64,000 nt of DNA, taken from Xenopus tropicalis. Taxonomy: Eukaryota; Chordata; Amphibia; Anura; Pipidae. Made by a program: the position numbers and the translations under genes. Position 1 is the stretch's first letter. Each line of letters begins with the position of its first letter. The stretch lies in the NCBI RefSeq assembly GCF_000004195.4, contig NC_030681.2:25932482-25996481 (forward strand), written 5' to 3'. Shown here piece by piece: positions 24,602 to 34,973 of the stretch. Under the pieces are notes generated by a model. It worked only from the letters and a program-made list of their open reading frames with translations, had not been told where the DNA came from and did not search any database.

Positions 24602-25015
24602 TAAAATATAAGGATATTACAGGTCACTGAGGAATCCCATGATGACCATATAAAGGCACAAGGATGGAGGCGGAGTCACTCTGGGGTGACTTCTAATATC
24701 TAACGATGATTAATTTTTTTTGGCAGACATGGATTTACTGCGAAATGCTACATTTCACCATTGGCAATTTTTTTCTTTTGTGAAACCACTGCAAAATTTT
24801 GCCGCAAAAAAATTGTGGTCACGTCAAAAAAAAAAAAAAAAAAGGCACAACCACATAAAAAATGGCGAGTACATAAAAAAAGTTGCATGGTAGCTGCATT
24901 TTGTGATTTTTCCACTGTTTTGCGACTTTTCCGCCAAAGTGAAATGGGACAGAATCACTTATCACTACTAATATCCTTATATTTTACAACAGGGGGTACA
25001 TTATAAGGATATAAT
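24602..25015. mobile_element. AAGGATAT-type MITE interrupted by a hAT element
   Basis: The left part 24602-24710 (ATATAAGGATATTAC ... GGTGACTTCTAATATC) and right part 24968-25015 (CTAATATCCTTATATTTT) belong to one element. They are separated by the hAT element at 24711-24967, whose target duplication is exact. Confidence 0.65.
24711..24967. mobile_element. hAT-type MITE with exact 8-bp target duplication
   Basis: CTAATATC is present at 24703-24710 and again at 24968-24975. The ends are TAACGATGAT and its partner ...CTTATCACTA, members of the TAGTGATGAGC family. The interior (TTTACTGCGAAATGC, CACCATTGGCAA, an A tract near 24827) matches the copy at 27773-28066. Confidence 0.8.
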
Positions 25016-25061
25016 TTACAGGCTATTCCTGGCTTTTGTGTATTATGTTGGTGAATTCATA

Positions 25062-25789
25062 TACAGGTATGGGATCCCTTATCCAGAAACCTGTTATCCA
25101 GAAAGTTCCCATAGACTCCATTATAAGCAAATAAATCTAATTTTAAAAAAAATTCTCTGTAAAACAGGACCTTGTACTTGATCCCAACTAAGATATAATT
25201 ACCCCTTATTGGGGGCAGAACAGCCCTATTGGGTTTATTTAATGGTTAAATGATTCCCTTTTCTCTGTAATAATAAAACAGTACCTGTACTTGATCCCAG
25301 CTAAGATATAATTACCCCTTATTGGGGCAGAACAGCCCTATTGGGTTTATTTAATGGTTAAATGATTCCCTTTTCTCTGTAATAATAAAACAGTACCTGT
25401 AATTGATCCCAACTAAGATATAATTACCCCTTATTGGGGGCAGAACAGCCCTATTGGGTTTATTTAATGGTTAAATGATTCCCTTTTCTCTGTAATAATA
25501 AAACAGTACCTGTACTTGATCCCAACTAAGATATAATTACCCCTTATTGGGGGCAGAACAGCCCTATTGGGTTTATTTAATGGTTAAATGATTCCCTTTT
25601 CTCTGTAATAATAAAACAGTACCTGTACTTGATCCCAACTAAGATATAATTAATTCTTATTGGAGGCAAAACAAGCCTATTGGGTTTCTTCAATATTTAA
25701 ATGATTTTTAGCAGATTTAAGTTATGGAGATCCAAATTATGGAAAACCCCAGGTCCAGAGCATTCTGGATAATGGGTCCCATACCTGTG
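25062..25789. mobile_element. MITE family B with 5 internal 113-bp units
   Basis: Ends are TACAGGTATGGGATCCCTTA and GGATAATGGGTCCCATACCT. The 113-bp units start (GATCCC) at 25180, 25293, 25405, 25518 and 25631. The right end is only about 70 bp before the first plcb1 exon, so the element forms the 3' end of that intron. Confidence 0.9.
25180..25690. repeat. 113-bp tandem array, 5 units
   Basis: Same unit as at 3058-3470. The spacing is 113, 112, 113 and 113 bp. The last unit is diverged (TTAATTCTTATTGGAGGC). Confidence 0.93.
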
Positions 25790-25859
25790 TATATATATAT
25801 ATATTAATGTTTGAGTCATACTATAAATGACAGTGTTATTGCTTTCTTATATCTTTTAG

Positions 25860-26000
25860 GACCCGAAACTACGTGAACAGTTAGAGGTGGGGAACTTTGG
25901 AGGCCGGCTGGAGTACCGCATGTTTACAATTGTCTATGGACCAGATTTGGTTAACATCTCATATTTGAATTTGGTGGCGTTTCAGGAAGAAATTGCCAAG
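25860..26000 (+). CDS. plcb1: plcb1 coding exon: PH-domain part of phospholipase C beta 1
   Basis: The protein is the Gq-activated phosphoinositide phospholipase that cleaves PIP2 to IP3 and diacylglycerol at the plasma membrane. This 141-nt exon encodes 47 codons, from [11 protein letters not shown] through [10 protein letters not shown] to FQEEIAK, and is open in phase 0 at both ends. It follows a polypyrimidine stretch ending tcttttag and is followed by the donor AAG|gtacag. The [10 protein letters not shown] and NLVAFQEE segments are the late strands and start of the closing helix of the N-terminal PH domain, near residue 83 onward in human PLCB1. By recall, the residues fit beta-1 clearly better than beta-2, -3 or -4. 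One extra glycine (GNFGGRLE) is present compared with the recalled human protein. No preceding exon was found in the 25.8 kb upstream. The next intron is 20,053 bp. Confidence 0.93.
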
Positions 26001-26154
26001 GTACAGTAAAATATTGTTTTATGTATGGCGGGTATTCCTTTAGATTCCTGGTCATCCAATAAAACATTGAATCAAGTGTTTGCAACATTTTGAGCCAGAT
26101 AGAGACAATGAACAGTAGGAAATAGCTTTACTTTTTAAAGTAAAAGAGACTGTT

Positions 26155-27155
26155 GGGCCCATTCATTAAAGCACGAATTTCGTATTGTTAAAAGCACGAT
26201 TGGAAAAATTAGTAGTAACCACGATAACTTCTGATGTGTGAAAATTGCGCGAAAATTTGTGTCAGGGTCATACCAAAATATTGTGGTTGCGTTCCGAAAG
26301 TTACAAAATTTTGTACCTGAACGATCGTAAACGGCGCAAAAACCTTTCTGACTTTGAAACTTCAGTGCATGATTTTGGAAGCCTCCAATAGGACTTAATG
26401 GCACTCTGCAGCTCCAACCCGGCCCAAGGAAAGTCTCCCATAGGGCTCAATGGCACTCTGCAGCTCCGACCCGGCCCAAGGAAAGTCTCCCATAGGGCTC
26501 AATGGCACTCTGCAGCTCCAACCTGGCCCAAGGAAAGTCTCCCATAGGGCTCAATGGCACTCTGCAGCTCCAACCCGGCCCAAGGAAAGTCTCCCATAGG
26601 GCTCAATGGCACTCTGCAGCTCCAACCCGGCCCAAGGAAAGTCTCCCATAGGGCTCAATGGCACTCTGCAGCTCCAACCCGGCCCAAGGAAAGTCTCCCA
26701 TAGGGCTCAATGGCACTCTGCAGCTCCAACCCGGCCCAAGGAAAGTCTCCCATAGGGCTCAATGGCACTCTGCAGCTCCAACCCGGCCCAAGGAAAGTCT
26801 CCCATAGGGCTCAATGGCACTCTGCAGCTCCAACCCGGCCCAAGGAAAGTCTCCCATAGGGCTCAATGGCACTCTGCAGCTCCAACCCGGCCCAAGGAAA
26901 GTCTCCCATAGGGCTCAATGGCACTCTGCAGCTCCAACCCGGCCAAAAGATAGTCACGATACCGAAGCTTGAATGAATAACGAAAGTTTTGTACTTTAGA
27001 AAGTACGACTTTTTTGTGGAATAACGAACGTATCATTAAAAAAATCATACTTTTTTTTAAACAATATTATCATTAACAGTACGAAAAGTTCTAAACTTTA
27101 GAAAAAATACACAGTTTTTCTAATCGTGGTCATCGTGCTTTAATGAATAGGCCCC
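26155..27155. mobile_element. MITE family A, copy 2, with 11-unit satellite
   Basis: Ends are GGGCCCATTCATTAAAGCAC and its inverse GTGCTTTAATGAATAGGCCC. The satellite junctions are the same as in the other two copies: ATGATTTTGGAAGCCTCC before the array and GAAGCTTGAATGAAT after it. No coding sequence is present. It lies 155 bp after the first exon. Confidence 0.88.
26370..26945. repeat. 52-bp tandem satellite, 11 units
   Basis: ATGGCAC recurs every 52 bp from 26399 to 26919. Units are nearly identical, indicating recent homogenisation. Confidence 0.96.
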
Positions 27156-27772
27156 TGTGTATATATATTGGGGCAAAGTTATGATTTTTAAAGCATTGCG
27201 TCCCTTGTCACTCAAGTGACAGCTAAAAATACCAACTGTGGCAGATTCAGCTTCGAGAGCAGCAACTATTAAACTACAAATCTTGGAAATAAAGAATTAT
27301 GGGAAAATACACGGTTATTGGCCTCTGAATATTGCAATTTGAACACTGCATTGTATTCATAAATGTCCCTGAATCACCGGTACTATAAGTACAATATAAG
27401 AATCCTGCCGGTTTCTTTCCCATCAATGAACGACAGTATCAAAGTACATTCAAGTAAGGTTATCTCTCAGTCAGCGTAAGCAGCGCGTTGTGCTTACATT
27501 TGAAAGAAAGAACAAAAAAAAGACAAGAACGACAGTAACAATTTTATCCAATCCCTAAGTGACCTGTCACTTGTATTAACCTCAGTTCAGACAGGCCTTA
27601 GTGTAATAATTGCTTCAGGCATTCAAAGAGCAATAAAGAATTTGCCTGGTCTGCATGAAGTTGGTTCTCAAACTTCCCTTTCTAGTTCTTGTATTGTGCT
27701 CAATGTGGAATATATTGTGCAGCCATTTTCTGTGTCTTTGCGCTAAGCCTTTGAAGCAAAAGAGCCTGTTGC
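27156..27772. other. Intron, unassigned
   Basis: No gene or repeat family recognised. Confidence 0.5.
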
Positions 27773-28066
27773 TAGGGATGAGCAAATTTTTTTTTTGGCA
27801 GGAATGGACTTACCGCAAAATTCCACATTTCGGCATTGGCGAATTTTTTTCACGAAACTGCGGCAAAAAATTCCCGCAACAAAAATTTGCAGAATGAGGA
27901 AAAAGTTGAGGTCACTGCAAAAAAAAGTCATGCGCTTCAAAAAAGTCGCGGGCATCAAAAAAGTCATGAGGTAGCCACGTTTCACAAATTTTTCACCATT
28001 TTGCGTATTTCAGCAGTTTCACAAATTTTTCGGTGAAGCAAAATGGGACAGATTTGCTCATCACTA
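27773..28066. mobile_element. hAT-type MITE, TAGGGATGAGC ends
   Basis: Ends TAGGGATGAGCAAATT and AATTTGCTCATCACTA (approximate) form an inverted pair. The 8-bp flanks CCTGTTGC and GCTGTAGC match at 6 of 8 positions. The interior is rich in GCAAAATTC/GAATTTTT words. The two overlapping frames of about 80 codons here are not genes. Confidence 0.7.
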
Positions 28067-28660
28067 GCTGTAGCTTTCCTCTGTATTGCTTATTATTTGT
28101 ATATAATTTGTATGTTTGATATATACACCCTTCTATTGTATAGCACTACAGAATATGGTGGCATTAAGTTTTAACTGGGTCTGTGCAGGGTATTGAACAA
28201 CATCTCTTAACACACAAAAAAGCAGGCTTTTGAAAGTATGATTGTATGCATGCTGTTACTCCCCCAGGCTGATGGAGTGTGTCCCAAAGGAAGGTAGAAG
28301 GGAACAGATATTTTGTGTTAAACAGAGCAGAAAACATGTGTAACTACTCTGTTAAATACAGAAAACCAAATTGTAATTGTGCTTATAACAGTAAAACAAT
28401 AGGCTATAAAGCCAAGTTTAAGTTTCATAGTAATACACTCAGTAAGTAATATTACATGATCCTCTCACCTTCAAAGCAGGTGGAGCAGCATTATTGCACA
28501 TGGAGAACAGGAAAAATGTACATGCTTTTCATGGTTTTGCTGCTCCCACACTGTCATGCACAGGTGAGACCCCCAAACATGTGATCTTCTTGTGGTTCAT
28601 TTAAAAAGTAGAACAGGGATATCCAACCAAAGCCTGCTAGATGGATACGTTTGTGTAACT
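28067..28660. other. Intron, unassigned
   Basis: No gene or repeat family recognised. Confidence 0.5.
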
Positions 28661-28793
28661 GGCAGGGACATAACTTTTGGGGCCCAGTCCCCCCTGCGGA
28701 GGAAGTTCCGGGCCCCCTCTGCGAAGGTCTGTGGGGATATCCCCTGGCACCCCCACGACTGTGGGCTCTGCTTTCTCAGTAGTTACATATCAC
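28661..28793. mobile_element. Degraded hAT-like element
   Basis: GCAGGGACATAACTTTTGGG at the left faces CAGTAGTTACATATCAC at the right, degraded versions of the vertebrate CAGGGGCGTAACTA-type ends. CTCTGCTTTCTCAGTAG is shared with the fragment at 42895-43090. Confidence 0.5.
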
Positions 28794-29457
28794 TACAGGT
28801 ATGGGATCCCTTTTCCGGAAACCCGTTATCCAGAAAGTACCGAATTACAGAAAGGCCATCTCCCATAGACTCCATTATAAGCAAATAATTCTAATTTTTA
28901 TAAATGATTTCCTTTTTCGATGTAATAATAAAACAGTTCCTGTACTAGATCCCAACTAAGATATAATTACCCCTGATTGGGGGCAGAACAGCCCTATTGG
29001 GTTTATTTAATGGTTAAATGATTCCTTTTTCTCTGTAATAATAAAACAGTACCTGTACTTGATCCCAACTAAGATATAATTACCCCTTATTGGGGCAGAA
29101 CAGCCCTATTGGGTTTATTTAATGGTTAAATGATTCCCTTTTCTCTGTAATAATAAAACAGTAGTTGTACTTGATCCCAACTAAGATATAATTACCCCTC
29201 ATTGGGGGCAGAACAGCCCTATTGGGTTTATTTAATGGTTAAATTATTCCCTTTTCTCTGTAATAATAAAACAGTACCTGTACTTGATCCCAACTAAGAT
29301 ATAATTAATCCTCATTGGATGCAAAACAATCCTATTGGGTTTAATTAATGTTTTATTGATTTTTTGGTAGACTTATGGTGTGAAGGTCCAAATTACGGAA
29401 AGACCCCTTATCCGGAATACCCTTGGTCCCAAGCATTCTGTCTATCCTATACCTGTA
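28794..29457. mobile_element. MITE family B with 4 internal 113-bp units
   Basis: The left end is TACAGGTATGGGATCCCTTT and the right end is ...CTATCCTATACCTGTA. Units start near 28948, 29061, 29173 and 29286. The right arm is partly altered (AAGCATTCTGTCTATCC in place of the usual GGATAATGGG). Confidence 0.85.
28948..29330. repeat. 113-bp tandem array, 4 units
   Basis: Same unit as at 3058-3470, at 112-113 bp spacing. The last unit has AATCCTCATTGGATGC. Confidence 0.92.
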
Positions 29458-30310
29458 TTTTATTACAGACTCCATTCTGTAAATTTTAACAAGCATTCTG
29501 TCTCACAAATGTATAACATCCATCCAGCAGAACCAGTTTTTCACATTAAATCATCCAGCCCATAGTGAGTGACAGAATGTACTACCGAATATTACTAATC
29601 TGTGAGGACTAAGGAAAACTGTGTAAGAATAATACTTCCCTTAAGATATAAATATACAGCAGATTAATAATTCTATAGCTCTCACTAAATATCAGAATCA
29701 GAAAATAACAGTGTTCTTCCAGGAATAGAAACTGTGAGTAACACTTGATCCTGACAAGAGCAGATCCAGAATCCATTGGCAGAGTAGAGACCAGCACAGG
29801 GCCCATATAGATATCAGAACACTAACCGGGCTGCCATTAAGGTGCCGTCAGTAAAGTTAAAGGGCTTAATCAAACTAAGTAGATGACTGAATTTACATGC
29901 TGGAAGTAATAGTTTGTGCATAGAGAGCCTACACAGGGCACTGTTACAACTCAGCACAGAGCCCAATACAAAGCCCGGGCTGCTACTAGTGCTAAAGTCA
30001 CACCTAGTGGCTGTATTTTGTATTACCCGCCAGTGGATGCACGGAAGGTGTGCGGCCGGAGCGATGCAGTAGGACAGGCCAAGGCTGTGGAACAGAGCAC
30101 TTCCATGGCCATAGAATTTCCCCATGTCCACTGCTTAATAACTTGCAGAGTATGAGCGCCCAGAGGGGTGGGGGGCACAGCAGGGTTGAGGGGGCCCCCG
30201 TAAGGGCTGTAAACCTGTATTGAACACGTAGATCTCCTGTAGCACAATGAGGAAAGGAGACACTTCCCTCCCCTCAATATTCACCATAGGGATTGAAAAA
30301 AAAACGCAGA
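29458..30310. other. Intron, unassigned
   Basis: No gene is supported. GC-rich patches near 30150-30200 may be repeat fragments. The overlapping frames on both strands at 29814-30277 show no recognisable product. Confidence 0.4.
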
Positions 30311-31935
30311 GACATGTTTATGGGAAACCTGTTTGTTTCACAGGATTTATTAATGTTAATAGTCAATAGGGGATTAGGTTTTCCTAAGAGCAAATGATCC
30401 AGAGGAAGGCGAAAAACCACACAGGGAAAAATTCCTTCCTGACTCCTAGAAACGGCAGTCGGTATTACACCCTGGATCATGGCTTTATACCCACCCACCC
30501 TCCCAGCCCACTCACCGACACATGCACCCACCCTCCCAGCCCACTCACCGACACATGCACCCACCCTCCCAGCCCACTCACCGACATGTTTATGGGAAAC
30601 CTGTTTGTCTCACAGGATTTATTAATGTTAATAGCCAATAGGGAATTAGGTTTTCCTAAGAGCAAATGATCCAGAGGAAGAAGAAAAACCCCACAGGGAA
30701 AAAATTCCTTCCTGACTCCTAGAAACGGCAGTCGGTTTTACACCCTGGATCATGGCTTTATACCCACCCTCCCAGCCCACTCACTAACACACACACACCC
30801 ACCCTCCTAGCGCACTCACCGTCACACGCACCCACCAATACACGCACCCACCCTCCCAGCCCACTTACCGAAACACGCCCCCACCTTCCAAACCCACTCA
30901 CCGACACACGCACCCACCCTCCCAGCCCACTCAGCGGCACACCCACCCACCCTCCTGCCCACCAAGTTACCGACACACCCACCCACCCTCCTGCCTACCC
31001 ACTTACCGACACGCGCACCCAACCTCCTGCACGCCCACCCATCAACACACACACCCAACCTCCCGCCTGCCCACTCACCAACACACGCTCCCACCCTCCT
31101 GCCCCCCCAATAACCAACACATGTACCCACCCACGCGCCCACCCACTCACCGACACACGCACCCACACTCCCTGCCACCCATTCACCGACATACGCACCC
31201 ACCCTCCCTCCTGCCCACACACCGACACACGCACCCATTCTCCCGCCCGCCAACACACCGACACACGCACCCACCCCCCCGCCCGCCCACTCAGCCAGCC
31301 TCCCGCCCGCCCACTCATCCACCCTCCCGCCCGCCCAGTCACCCACCCTCACAGCTGCCCACACACCAACACACGCACCAACCCTCCCAACTGCCCACAG
31401 ACTAAAACACACACTCACCTTCCCGCTCGCCCATTCAACCACGCTCCTGCCCGCCCACACACCAACCAATGCACCGACACACGCACCAACCCTCCCGCCT
31501 GCCCACTCACCGACACGCGCTCCCACCCTCCCGCCTGCCCACTCACCGACACGCCAAACCACCCTCTCGCCCGCCCACTCACCGACACGTGCAACCACCC
31601 TCCCATCCCCCCACTCACAGACACACGCAGCCACCATCCCACCCGCCCACTCACCGACACAGGCACCCACTCTCCCGCCCGCACATTCACCGACACACGA
31701 ACCCCCCTTTCCAGCCGCACGCTCACCGACACGCGCACCCACCCTCGCGCCCGCCCACTCACCGACACATGCACCCAACCTTCCACTTGCCCACTCACCG
31801 ACACGAGCACCCATTCTCCGCCCACTCACTGACACGCACACCCTCCGGCAGGCCACTTACAAACACAACCAGACACGGACTCACTCTCCCGCCTGCCCAC
31901 TCACCGACACGCACCAAACTCACTGACAATAGTCG
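30311..31935. repeat. 36-bp G/C-skewed minisatellite with a duplicated leader
   Basis: The + strand repeats CCCACTCACCGACACACGCA / CCCACCCTCCCGCCCG with a 36-bp period from about 30900 to 31935. A 33-bp version (CACCGACACATGCACCC) is at 30490-30582. A ~200-bp leader starting GACATGTTTATGGGAAACCT occurs at 30311 and again 272 bp later at 30583. The strand bias is extreme (C on +, G on -). A 344-codon minus frame (30822-31856) with a 12-residue GRVGACVGEWAG period results from the period being divisible by three. Confidence 0.93.
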
Positions 31936-32213
31936 ATACTTTTAGCTCTTGCTTTAGCGCTTGCTCTAGCTCTGTCCTGTAACAGAAAAGAAAGGAGAAG
32001 TGTGAGAAATGGATCTACAAATTAGTCCTATTCCTCTTGGAATCAGGGAAAGGCACACATATTTCCGAAGGTCTTAGGAATAATTTTATGGTTGGGGGTC
32101 ACCACAACATGAGGAACTGTATTAAAGGGTCGCGGCATTAGGGAGGTTGAGAACCGCTGGTTTATAGTAATGAAGGCATTCTGTGCAGAACTGAACTACT
32201 CTGCACTCCAGCC
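31936..32213. other. Intron with a hAT-type end at 32085-32160
   Basis: GGGTCGCGGCATTAGGGAGG and TTGAGAACCGCTGG form one end of a vertebrate hAT (Charlie-like) element. The other end is missing. Confidence 0.5.
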
Positions 32214-32599
32214 TGAAAGTGATACTGACACGAAAAAACAACTTTATAAAATATCAATCTACATAAAAAGTTTCCTATAGGTCGTGTTGATCATTCTTTG
32301 CTGATAGGGCTGCTTTTGTAAGTAATTGTTACTAAACCTGACTGTTTGGCCAACCTGACCCTGTTCCTTCTCAGCCTGTCAGTTATAGATTCTAATGCTA
32401 ACGGCCTACTGCTGCACAAATATGGCCGCCCCTCATAGAGGAACATGGGGGATCAGATAGGGAATGTAAAAGCATTGGGCAAATACTTTTATAGCAAAAT
32501 GATAAAACTCATGCAAATCCATTATAAATTATATAATATTATATTATTATTATGATAAATGTAAAAAAGGTTTCATTTCTGGTGTCAGTATCTCTTTAA
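32214..32599. mobile_element. TTAA-type MITE with GATACTGACAC ends
   Basis: The left end is TGAAAGTGATACTGACAC and the right end GGTGTCAGTATCTCTTTAA, an inverted pair ending at TTAA (32596-32599). The interior has GCCTACTGCTGCACAAATATGG and is non-coding. The TTAA target suggests a T2/Kolobok-type or piggyBac-type mover. Confidence 0.65.
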
Positions 32600-32949
32600 T
32601 ACACAGAAGTGCAACTGCCATTTGTTTGACAGCCTGTTGGTTGCTATATCGTCACAAAGGCAACAAGTATGGCAGCTTTCACCAATATGTATAAAAGGAA
32701 ACAGTGACAGAAGTCGGATGCTGTGCAGACAGAGAGGTGCTTTCTACAAAAGAAACCAATGAATTTCGTAACAACATCCTCATCCCGCTCATTGGCCTAA
32801 AGGCACAGTCAGTGACTCTCAAAATGTCAAAATTCATTTTTAAAAACATTTTTAGCTTTAATGCTACTGTGTGAACCCCCTAAGCTTTATTTCTATTGGC
32901 TGTTACACTGACATGTTAGTTACTGACATACTTGTTATGCTTCATCAAC
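32600..32949. other. Intron, unassigned
   Basis: No gene recognised. Probable repeat-derived sequence without clear ends. Confidence 0.4.
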
Positions 32950-34470
32950 AGTAACAATAATTTGTACAACAAATGGCTTGGCTTCCGGTTGTCATGGTAA
33001 TGACCCTAGCAACCATTTGCTATTTTTATATAAATTCAAAAGTTAGGTTGGTAGTAGCAACAAATAAGCAGTTAGCTGATATCAGTCCCCTAAGGAGCAT
33101 CGCTTTCATTTCAGAACCACTTATTTAGATTATCTTACTATGGACACAGGCCCTGTGCCCATAGTAAGTAAAAGTGCCTGTTGGAGGCAGAAAGGAGAAA
33201 ATACAGTTGGGCTCATTTATCAACACTGGGCACTGGGAGAGTGCATGAGACTTACTGATAAACATTATTCTTTAAAAGGAAAAAGCATTATTCCATTACT
33301 TTCACTTACATGTTAAGGTTAGTACATAAAAGAAGTGGCAGATACCTGGGGGCAAAGGGGCAAAACTCTAAGGAGCCTGTCAATACCAGAAACAAACATA
33401 AAGTAATTGATAGTGTGGCACAGGGGTCCCCAAATCATACAGTTTATGGGGTGCCCCACTGAAATTAAAGTGTATATTTGCAGACCTAAATCTTGGGTCT
33501 GTGTCTCCGTCCAGCACTAAGATTAAAGGCATCTCCAAATTGCATTTTGGGGTAAAATTCCCCAAATTTGCTAAATTCAGTGAGAGGAGCAACATCCGAT
33601 AGTCTGGGGGGTTGTAACCCAACAATTTCCCCTCATGTTACAGCTAAAATAAGGTTTATTTGTCAAATCTCTCAGAGGGTAAGTGCTCTTACCTCACTCC
33701 ACAATGTGAAACCAACGGACTAAACCAACTGTCACTCTCTTGGGTTTGAAGTCACCTCTCATCACAATACAAGTGCTGAAATTAAAGGGGAAATGTACCC
33801 TGTTGATGATTAAGGTGTATATGGCATTTATTTGCCCTTAGATGTACAGTACATACATAGATTATTCTGTACAAAGAGCATTGCTTTGTATGTGTGGCTT
33901 TTTGATGCAGTAACTGTGCTGCCATATCTGTGGGAGAGATCGGCTCACTCATTAGCCATGGTTTCAGTCAGTGTTGCTGCTATTGCTAAGTCTGGTGTAA
34001 ACAAGGGGGTCCTTAGTTTATAGGGTGTCCCTTCCATAGCCTCAATAGTGGGTAGAGATGGGTAATATTGTACAACAAACGGCTTGGTTTCCAGTTGTCG
34101 GGGTAATGACCCTAGCAACTATTTGCTATTTTTATATAAATTCAAAAGTTGGTTGTAGCAACAAATAACAAATAAGCAGTTAGCTGTAACCCAACTATTT
34201 CCCCTCATGTTACAGCTAAAATAAGGTTTATTTGTCAAAAAATCTCTCAGAGGGTTTGTGCTCTTACCTCACTCCACAATGTGAAACCAACGGACTAAAC
34301 CAACTGTCACCCCCTTGGGTTTGAAGTCACCTCTCATCAAAATACAAGTGCTGCTATTAAAGGGGAAATGTACCCTGTTGATGATTAAGGTGTGTATGCA
34401 ATGAAATTGCCTTTAGATGTACAGTACATACATAGATTATTCTGTACAAAGACCATTGCTTTGTATGTGT
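32950..34470. repeat. Local tandem duplication with a 535-bp difference
   Basis: Copy 1 is 32950-33895 and copy 2 about 34061-34470. Both begin near TGTACAACAAA and include GCTATTTTTATATAAATTC and GCAGTTAGCTG. In copy 1 the next 535 bp (33079-33613) separate GCAGTTAGCTG from TAACCCAAC; in copy 2 they join directly. Both continue with CCCCTCATGTTACAGC, CACTCCACAATGTGAAACC and ATTATTCTGTACAAAGA and end at TATGTGT. The extra segment contains a GGGCTCATTTATCAACAC MITE-type end near 33211, so it may be an insertion in copy 1. Confidence 0.9.
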
Positions 34471-34973
34471 AAAAATTTTATCGCGTCTATTTTTCCATGT
34501 TTTAACACAGGATTCACTAAAAGCATACTTGCGTTAATTTAGACGCGATGCTGCTTGCGTTAGTTAAGTTGCGAAGACTATTTTCGTGACGTAATGTGCG
34601 CTAATCAACGCATCGCGCACAAATAGTCACCAGCTGCATCACTCTGGGGCCAACACAGACTTGAATAAATCCCACTGCAAAGTCCATATTGTGTTGCCAA
34701 AAGCTCATGAACTGTACTTTTCTATAATTACCGCCTGCCTCAAGAAGGTTTTAATTTTCGCTCAGACAAATGCGAGATTTAGCGCGTCTGTTTGTGAATC
34801 ATGCGTTAGTATCATTTCTGCACGCTAATTAACGCATGCGGTTGTGCGTAAATTAAATTAACGACTGTGACAACGCATGCATTAATACTTTAGCGAATTG
34901 CACTTTTTTTGCGTCATTTTTAACACAAAAAAGCATGCGATAAAACTTATCGACCTTTAGTGAATCAACCCTA
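34471..34973. mobile_element. Palindromic MITE family C, copy 1
   Basis: The right end is ATCGACCTTTAGTGAATCAA and the left part has ATTTTATCGCG and AACACAGGATTCACTAAAAG. The two halves are imperfect reverse complements rich in GCG/CGC and TTAACGC words. The second copy (48295-49287) matches it in reverse orientation. It is non-coding and begins immediately after duplicated copy 2. Confidence 0.65.

Noticed and set aside
1..25859. Search for the plcb1 exon preceding the PH-domain exon
   Set aside because: No stretch with the expected FVKWDD or FYWT-type words and splice sites was found by eye. It is probably upstream of the window, but a short exon could have been missed.
30822..31856. 344-codon minus-strand open frame, the longest in the window
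   Set aside because: It is a translation of the 36-bp minisatellite. Other frames on both strands are open too, and the peptide is only a 12-residue repeat.
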